Assembly (NCBI GenBank): GCA_023229065.1
Contig: JALNZZ010000045.1
Coordinates: forward strand, 1-14,350
Source of the DNA: Porticoccaceae bacterium
GTDB lineage: Bacteria; Pseudomonadota; Gammaproteobacteria; Pseudomonadales; Porticoccaceae
Length of the DNA stretch: 14,350 bases
Reading direction: 5' to 3'
Shown: positions 11,430 to 14,350 of the stretch, one piece after another
Layout: every line of letters starts with the position of its first letter
Position numbering within the stretch: position 1 is the stretch's first letter
Notes under the pieces: model-generated
The model's input: the letters and a program-made list of their open reading frames with translations, nothing else
What the model was told of the DNA's origin: nothing
Database searches by the model: none
Translations under genes and position numbers: made by a program

Positions 11430-11660
11430 TTGCCAGGTCGCGGAACACCTAACCACATGACTCAGATGCTCCCACGCACCCTTGCCGTGGAGATCATCGC
11501 TAAACTCCTGTGGAAAGCCGATGCTTGGCCGAAGCCCGATTGGGACAAGGCCAACGCATACGACAAGCGGGTGTTCCGCGACAAGGCCAGCCGACACATC
11601 GCAGTCGCAGAGATTGAACAGGCCAACGCTCGCAATCGTCCGTTCCGTGATCGCCGTTGA
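11430..11660 (+). CDS. Hypothetical small helical protein (TTG start)
   Basis: This 76-aa protein starts at TTG 11430, two bases after the previous stop and about 9 bases after GGAAGG inside the previous gene. An ATG at 11457 in frame is a possible shorter start but has no clear ribosome-binding site. The body is helical and charged: TLAVEIIAKLLWKAD, DKANAYDKRVFRDKA and RHIAVAEIEQANAR. The basic/Trp content suggests a nucleic-acid or protein binder. Its stop codon overlaps the -35 of promoter P5. No family recognised. Confidence 0.7.
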   Translation: MPGRGTPNHMTQMLPRTLAVEIIAKLLWKADAWPKPDWDKANAYDKRVFRDKASRHIAVAEIEQANARNRPFRDRR

Positions 11661-11685
11661 CCACTGTTGACAAGCGTGGTACACT
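11657..11685 (+). promoter_or_regulatory. Promoter P5 (TTGACC-N17-TACACT)
   Basis: TTGACC (11657-11662), 17-base spacer, TACACT (11680-11685). The -10 context GTGGTACACTCG recurs on the minus strand at 2336-2341. A second TTGACA (11667) lies inside the spacer, as in the tandem TTGAC array of P4. Confidence 0.65.
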
Positions 11686-11733
11686 CGGCGTTCAGCCAGT
11701 GTGCCCATGCGCGAAAGGAGCCTCAGCACACAC

Positions 11734-12219
11734 ATGAGCGCCGCAGATTTGATAGCAGCCATCCTAGACCAAGCCGACCCAACAACCCGTGTATTCGGGC
11801 GCATTGGATCGGTCGCGGAGCACGCCGGGGAAATGGCCCTCGCCCGCTCCCTCCGCAAGTTCGATTACAACGCTGAGATCGTCGCCCAGATCGACGTGTT
11901 CGACAACACGATCTGCGCGGCCTCACGCGGCGAGGCGTGGGATATCGACGCCCTGATCGGCTCGCTCGACCCCACCAGCAACTTCGCGGGTGAGTTCGAC
12001 GCGATGCTGGCGTCCGACTGGATCAGACCGCTGATCAAAACAGTCCTCGGGAACCTCGTCGTCTACACCGTCATGTCCCGCCTCAACAGCGGAGTCCACC
12101 ACAACTTCGATGAGGCAGTCATGTGGGTGACAGCGCATCCCGATTACGTGCCCACAGAGTGCGGGTGCGAGGTCGCTGCCCGCATGGAGAAGGATGCCCC
12201 GCAGCGAGGTGATGCCTAG
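11734..12219 (+). CDS. Hypothetical phage protein, 161 aa
   Basis: The protein starts MSAADLIAAILDQADPTTRV. It is mostly helical and acidic, with segments such as GEMALARSLRKFDYN and WIRPLIKTVLGNLVVYTVMS, the latter hydrophobic enough for a buried helix. A late CGCEVAARM has two close cysteines. I used ATG 11734; AAAGGAG lies about 13 bases upstream, slightly far, and earlier in-frame starts (11701, 11707) would cover that site. Promoter P5 lies just upstream. The stop overlaps the next start. No family recognised. Confidence 0.7.
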   Translation: MSAADLIAAILDQADPTTRVFGRIGSVAEHAGEMALARSLRKFDYNAEIVAQIDVFDNTICAASRGEAWDIDALIGSLDPTSNFAGEFDAMLASDWIRPLIKTVLGNLVVYTVMSRLNSGVHHNFDEAVMWVTAHPDYVPTECGCEVAARMEKDAPQRGDA

Positions 12220-12475
12220 CGACACAGCGGGGTCGGATGATTCAGAAAACAAACAAGCATCACCAGACAAGGTTGTCCACATGCCACTGATCCGCGACAA
12301 ACTCACTCCACCCGAGCGCAAGGCGCTCAAGACGATCCAGAAGCACCGCGACTACCATCGCGTCCCCGCCGCCGATTTCTTCGCGGTCTACGGGGATCAC
12401 GAGTGCCCCGGCGCTGAGGCTCTGGTTGAGGCCAATGAAACCCTCAGCCTCGCTGGGCCTGAGTCGGCTGGGTAG
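12212..12475 (+). CDS. Hypothetical small acidic protein
   Basis: This 87-aa protein overlaps the previous gene by 8 bases at its ATG (12212). The first 25 residues are Ser/Asp/Glu-rich and look disordered. The rest, starting at PLIRDKLTPPERKALKTIQK, forms a basic helix, followed by an acidic C-terminus with ECPGAEALVEANE. Other in-frame starts are 12194 and 12281; none has a strong ribosome-binding site, so the true N-terminus is uncertain. Two strong hairpins follow. No family recognised. Confidence 0.6.
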   Translation: MPSDTAGSDDSENKQASPDKVVHMPLIRDKLTPPERKALKTIQKHRDYHRVPAADFFAVYGDHECPGAEALVEANETLSLAGPESAG

Positions 12476-12493
12476 TCCGCCAGACTTCCAGAA

Positions 12494-12530
12494 GGGGTGT
12501 CCGGGGCACCAGAGGGAACCCGGACACCCC
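12494..12530 (+). terminator. Perfect 12-bp hairpin (first of two)
   Basis: GGGGTGTCCGGG (12494-12505) pairs with CCCGGACACCCC (12519-12530) around a 13-base loop. It lies 19 bases after the stop codon. Very stable, but without a T-run. Confidence 0.7.
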
Positions 12531-12567
12531 GCCACCCTCCCACGACACCGCTGTTGGTGCTCACCGA

Positions 12568-12609
12568 TGGGAGATCGAGACGCAGTGGAGGCTCCGACTC
12601 GATCTCCCA
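12568..12609 (+). other. Perfect 12-bp hairpin (second), upstream of next gene
   Basis: TGGGAGATCGAG (12568-12579) pairs with CTCGATCTCCCA (12598-12609) around an 18-base loop. It stands 31 bases before the GTG at 12640 and 38 bases after the first hairpin. Two perfect 12-bp stems in 164 intergenic bases suggest a double terminator, an RNA-processing site or a structured 5' leader. Confidence 0.6.
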
Positions 12610-12639
12610 CCTGTAAGGATCAACGACAAGGATGACACC

Positions 12640-12843
12640 GTGGCTGAAGTCACTGAATGCCCACACTGTTTCTCCGATGGTCTGTACCATCATACGTTCG
12701 GATCAGGCTGCAACCGCTGTGGAGCATCCATGCACCGTGGAGCACTCAACAACCTCCACTACTTCGGCAACGGGGAAGTCCACAGCCGACCTGATCTAGA
12801 TGAAGCCTGCGAAGGCGAGCGACAGGATGACGACAATGGATAG
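12640..12843 (+). CDS. Small zinc-ribbon protein (GTG start)
   Basis: This 67-aa protein begins with GTG at 12640, a few bases after AAGGAT. It has TECPHCFSDGLYHH followed by GCNRCGASMHRG: CPHC...CNRC about 18 residues apart, a classic zinc ribbon. The rest is polar and acidic (EACEGERQDDDNG). It sits just after the two hairpins, so its translation could depend on how that RNA folds. Its end overlaps the next start by 8 bases. Function unknown. Confidence 0.75.
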   Translation: MAEVTECPHCFSDGLYHHTFGSGCNRCGASMHRGALNNLHYFGNGEVHSRPDLDEACEGERQDDDNG

Positions 12844-13375
12844 TTACAAGAATGGGTACGGATGGGTTGCCTACCCGTCCCGATCCTCATTCCGCTGGAA
12901 GGACTCGCGTGGGCGGCTGTGGTCGATTGAGACGATCAATACCGATCACCTCCTCAACGTCCAACGCTACCTCCACGACCACGCGAAGGTGCCGCTCGCG
13001 GCTGAGTATCGCAGCGACCCCACGGGCCTGCGCCTTGCCCGCGAAGTCGTCAACAACGAGGTTGCCCGCCGTGGTCGCCGCGCGAAGCCGTCGCTCCGAT
13101 GCGAGCACTCGAACTACGATCACCAGATCGTCTCACGCGGCTACCGCCAGATCGTTGACACGGCCCACGTCGAGGATCGCGTGGTGTTCGTGGACGCCCG
13201 CACCACGCCGCTGCCTACCCCACCCGCACCTCCCGTCGAGGGCTACGGATTGGGCACAGTCAACCAAGACATGATCAACACGCTCTCGAACGCGGTTGAG
13301 GCGATGCCCAACGGCCACTACGAGATCGCCTACGCGAGTGGCCGGGTTGCCAAGATCACGGTGAAGCCCGAATGA
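12836..13375 (+). CDS. Hypothetical phage protein with W-KDSRGRLW motif
   Basis: This 179-aa protein starts MDSYKNGYGWVAYPSRSSFR. The N-terminal part has FRWKDSRGRLWSIETINTDH and a following LLNVQRYLHDH helix; this 'W..rdG....i..M.t.HL.n...yL' layout is one I recall from phage proteins of unknown role. The middle has a Cys/His pair (RCEHSNYDH) and basic runs. A proline-rich linker (TPPAPPVEG) leads to a small C-terminal domain. ATG 12836 overlaps the previous stop; ATG 12827 in frame is equally possible. Its own stop overlaps the next start as ATGA. Confidence 0.75.
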   Translation: MDSYKNGYGWVAYPSRSSFRWKDSRGRLWSIETINTDHLLNVQRYLHDHAKVPLAAEYRSDPTGLRLAREVVNNEVARRGRRAKPSLRCEHSNYDHQIVSRGYRQIVDTAHVEDRVVFVDARTTPLPTPPAPPVEGYGLGTVNQDMINTLSNAVEAMPNGHYEIAYASGRVAKITVKPE

Positions 13376-13587
13376 CCATCTACGAAGGCCGATACGTGGC
13401 GGCACCGCGCCGCTCGTGCCCGAACTGTGGCAGTCCTCTCGATGGCTTCGACCTCAACTACGAGGTGAAGCGCGTTGAGGTAGACCCCACAGATGCGCTC
13501 GGCACCATCGTAGCCGAAGTGATCCTATTCTGTTCGCAGCAATGCTGGGAGCAGCGTGCAGATAGTGAAGGACTCAACCGTGGCTGA
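13372..13587 (+). CDS. Small zinc-ribbon protein
   Basis: This 71-aa protein starts in an ATGA overlap at 13372. It has SCPNCGSPLDG near the N-terminus and FCSQQCWEQRA near the C-terminus, with beta strands between (YEVKRVEVD, TIVAEVILF). CPNC...CsqqC is typical of FCS-type or MYM-like treble-clef zinc sites, where the FCSxxC half carries the second pair. Such domains usually bind proteins or nucleic acid. It overlaps the next gene by 8 bases, so translation of the four genes 12640-13753 is probably chained. Confidence 0.75.
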   Translation: MTIYEGRYVAAPRRSCPNCGSPLDGFDLNYEVKRVEVDPTDALGTIVAEVILFCSQQCWEQRADSEGLNRG

Positions 13588-13753
13588 TCTGATTCCTCCG
13601 GGTCAACGATACGCTGACGACTGCAAGGGCTGTGACATGGTGAAGGCCAACAAGGACTTCGGCCCATCGCACAACGGTTCGACCGGGTGCAAGTCTGGCT
13701 CCCTTGCATCTGGCGGCACCACCTCCCATTGCACCTGCGATACATGCTTCTAG
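13580..13753 (+). CDS. Small conserved phage protein, GPSH...GCxSGSLASGG...HCxCDxCF type
   Basis: This 57-aa protein starts at GTG 13580, 7 bases after GAAGGA. It has DDCKGCDM, then FGPSHNGSTGCKSGSLASGG and HCTCDTCF at the end. Seven cysteines and several histidines point to one or two zinc sites. From memory, the same layout (GPSHxGS, SGSxASGG, HCxCDxCF) is conserved in many actinobacteriophage and some bacterial small proteins of unknown function. An ATG-like start at 13556 would lie deeper inside the previous gene and was rejected. Confidence 0.8.
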   Translation: MADLIPPGQRYADDCKGCDMVKANKDFGPSHNGSTGCKSGSLASGGTTSHCTCDTCF

Positions 13754-13775
13754 ACAGCCAACAGAAGGGCACCCG

Positions 13776-14350
13776 ATGACAGCGTTCACCGCAGGGCAGA
13801 ACATCGATAGCGACCTCCGCCCAGCCTCCCTAGACAGCGTGATCGGTCAGGATCACATCAAAGACACTCTCCGGGTGTTCATCAAAAGTGCGCGGATGCG
13901 CTCCACTCAACTCGATCACATGTTTATCTCCGGGCCTCCGGGCCTCGGCAAGACGACCATCGCCTCGACGGTCGCGCACGAAATGGGACAGGAAATGATC
14001 CTGCTCCACGGCCCCAACGTGTCACCAACCGTCCTGTGGCAACTGTGTGACTTCGAGCAACCGCTCCAAGACTGGACGAAGCGGTACATCGTGTTCATCG
14101 ATGAAATCCAAGGCGTCGAGAAGGCCGCGTTCACCGCGCTCCTCCCGCTCATGGAACGCTTCATCTACCTCGGCAACCCGATTGTGCCATTCACCCTGAT
14201 CGGGGCAACTACCGATCCGGGCAAGGTGCCCACCGCGCTCCGCGACCGCTTCGGCATCCAATACACCCTCGACTACTACCCCACCGAGGACATTCTCTCG
14301 ATCCTCAAACTCAACTTCCCGAAGATGCACCCCGGCGGCTCCTACGCCCC
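13776..14350 (+). CDS. RuvB-like AAA+ ATPase (C-terminus beyond window)
   Basis: I read 191 codons from ATG 13776 to the window end. The order of motifs follows RuvB, the Holliday-junction branch-migration motor: LRPASLDSVIGQDHIKD (14-30), LDHMFISGPPGLGKTTIAS (Walker A, about 52-61), VFIDEIQGVEKAAF (Walker B, 106-111), the PFTLIGATTDPG sensor-1 block (138-149), and LRDRFG (155-160), which holds the arginine-finger region. Housekeeping RuvB has DEIH; here the residue is Gln (DEIQ), and YLGNPIVP replaces the usual longer loop. AGAAGGG lies 6 bases before the ATG. No RuvA or RuvC is in view. It is probably a phage-specific RuvB-like enzyme used in recombination or replication. The missing winged-helix domain prevents a firmer call. 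Confidence 0.88.
   Translation, partial: MTAFTAGQNIDSDLRPASLDSVIGQDHIKDTLRVFIKSARMRSTQLDHMFISGPPGLGKTTIASTVAHEMGQEMILLHGPNVSPTVLWQLCDFEQPLQDWTKRYIVFIDEIQGVEKAAFTALLPLMERFIYLGNPIVPFTLIGATTDPGKVPTALRDRFGIQYTLDYYPTEDILSILKLNFPKMHPGGSYA

Noticed and set aside
10655..11458. 267-aa minus-strand ORF
   Set aside because: Crosses four plus-strand genes and a terminator hairpin, so it is a shadow frame.
1..14350. tRNA, rRNA, integrase or transposase genes
   Set aside because: No cloverleaf, conserved rRNA segment, recombinase catalytic motif or transposase motif was recognised on either strand.

Overview
The window looks like part of a tailed double-stranded DNA phage (or prophage) of a high-GC host, most likely an actinobacterium. 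Evidence: a large terminase on the minus strand; a tightly packed run of about 30 very small genes on the plus strand, many joined by ATGA, TAATG or TTGA stop/start overlaps; frequent GTG and TTG starts; GC-rich codons; and several tiny Cys-rich proteins of a kind I recall from actinobacteriophages. No virion gene other than the terminase, and no integrase, tRNA, rRNA or CRISPR array, could be supported. The host assignment is an inference from protein style and base composition.

Left arm (1-2265, minus strand): a leftward operon reads 69-aa basic protein, 47-aa Cys-rich protein, terminase ATPase, terminase nuclease. The large terminase is encoded as two genes. The ATPase ORF ends in an ATGA overlap where a second ORF begins, and that ORF carries the RNase H-fold nuclease motifs and runs off the window edge.

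Divergent control region (2266-3182): about 0.9 kb without a credible gene. It holds four copies of TGTAAACATG (three direct, one inverted), a 10-bp inverted repeat, three copies of a dispersed GGGCAACGCG repeat, and a good rightward promoter (TTGACA-N17-TATCCT). It may be a replication origin, a repressor-controlled switch, or both.

Right arm (3183-14350, plus strand): small genes in several transcription units. The five best promoter candidates lie at about 3108, 5106, 7793, 8846 and 11657. Strong hairpins follow the genes ending at 9862, 11092 and 12475. Recognisable proteins are a SprT-like zinc metalloprotease domain (7847-8347) and the N-terminal part of a RuvB-like AAA+ ATPase (from 13776, cut by the window end). 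About half of the rest have paired Cys/His motifs suggesting small zinc-binding proteins. This looks like an early or accessory phage region for DNA metabolism and host takeover, but most individual functions are unknown.

The least explained feature is a dispersed repeat with core GGGCAACGCG, found in both orientations, in intergenic DNA and inside genes, in more than one reading frame, and mostly close to gene starts. Two distant copies are identical over 32 bp. A 17-bp leader containing part of the ribosome-binding site is also shared by the starts at 1947(-) and 8431(+).
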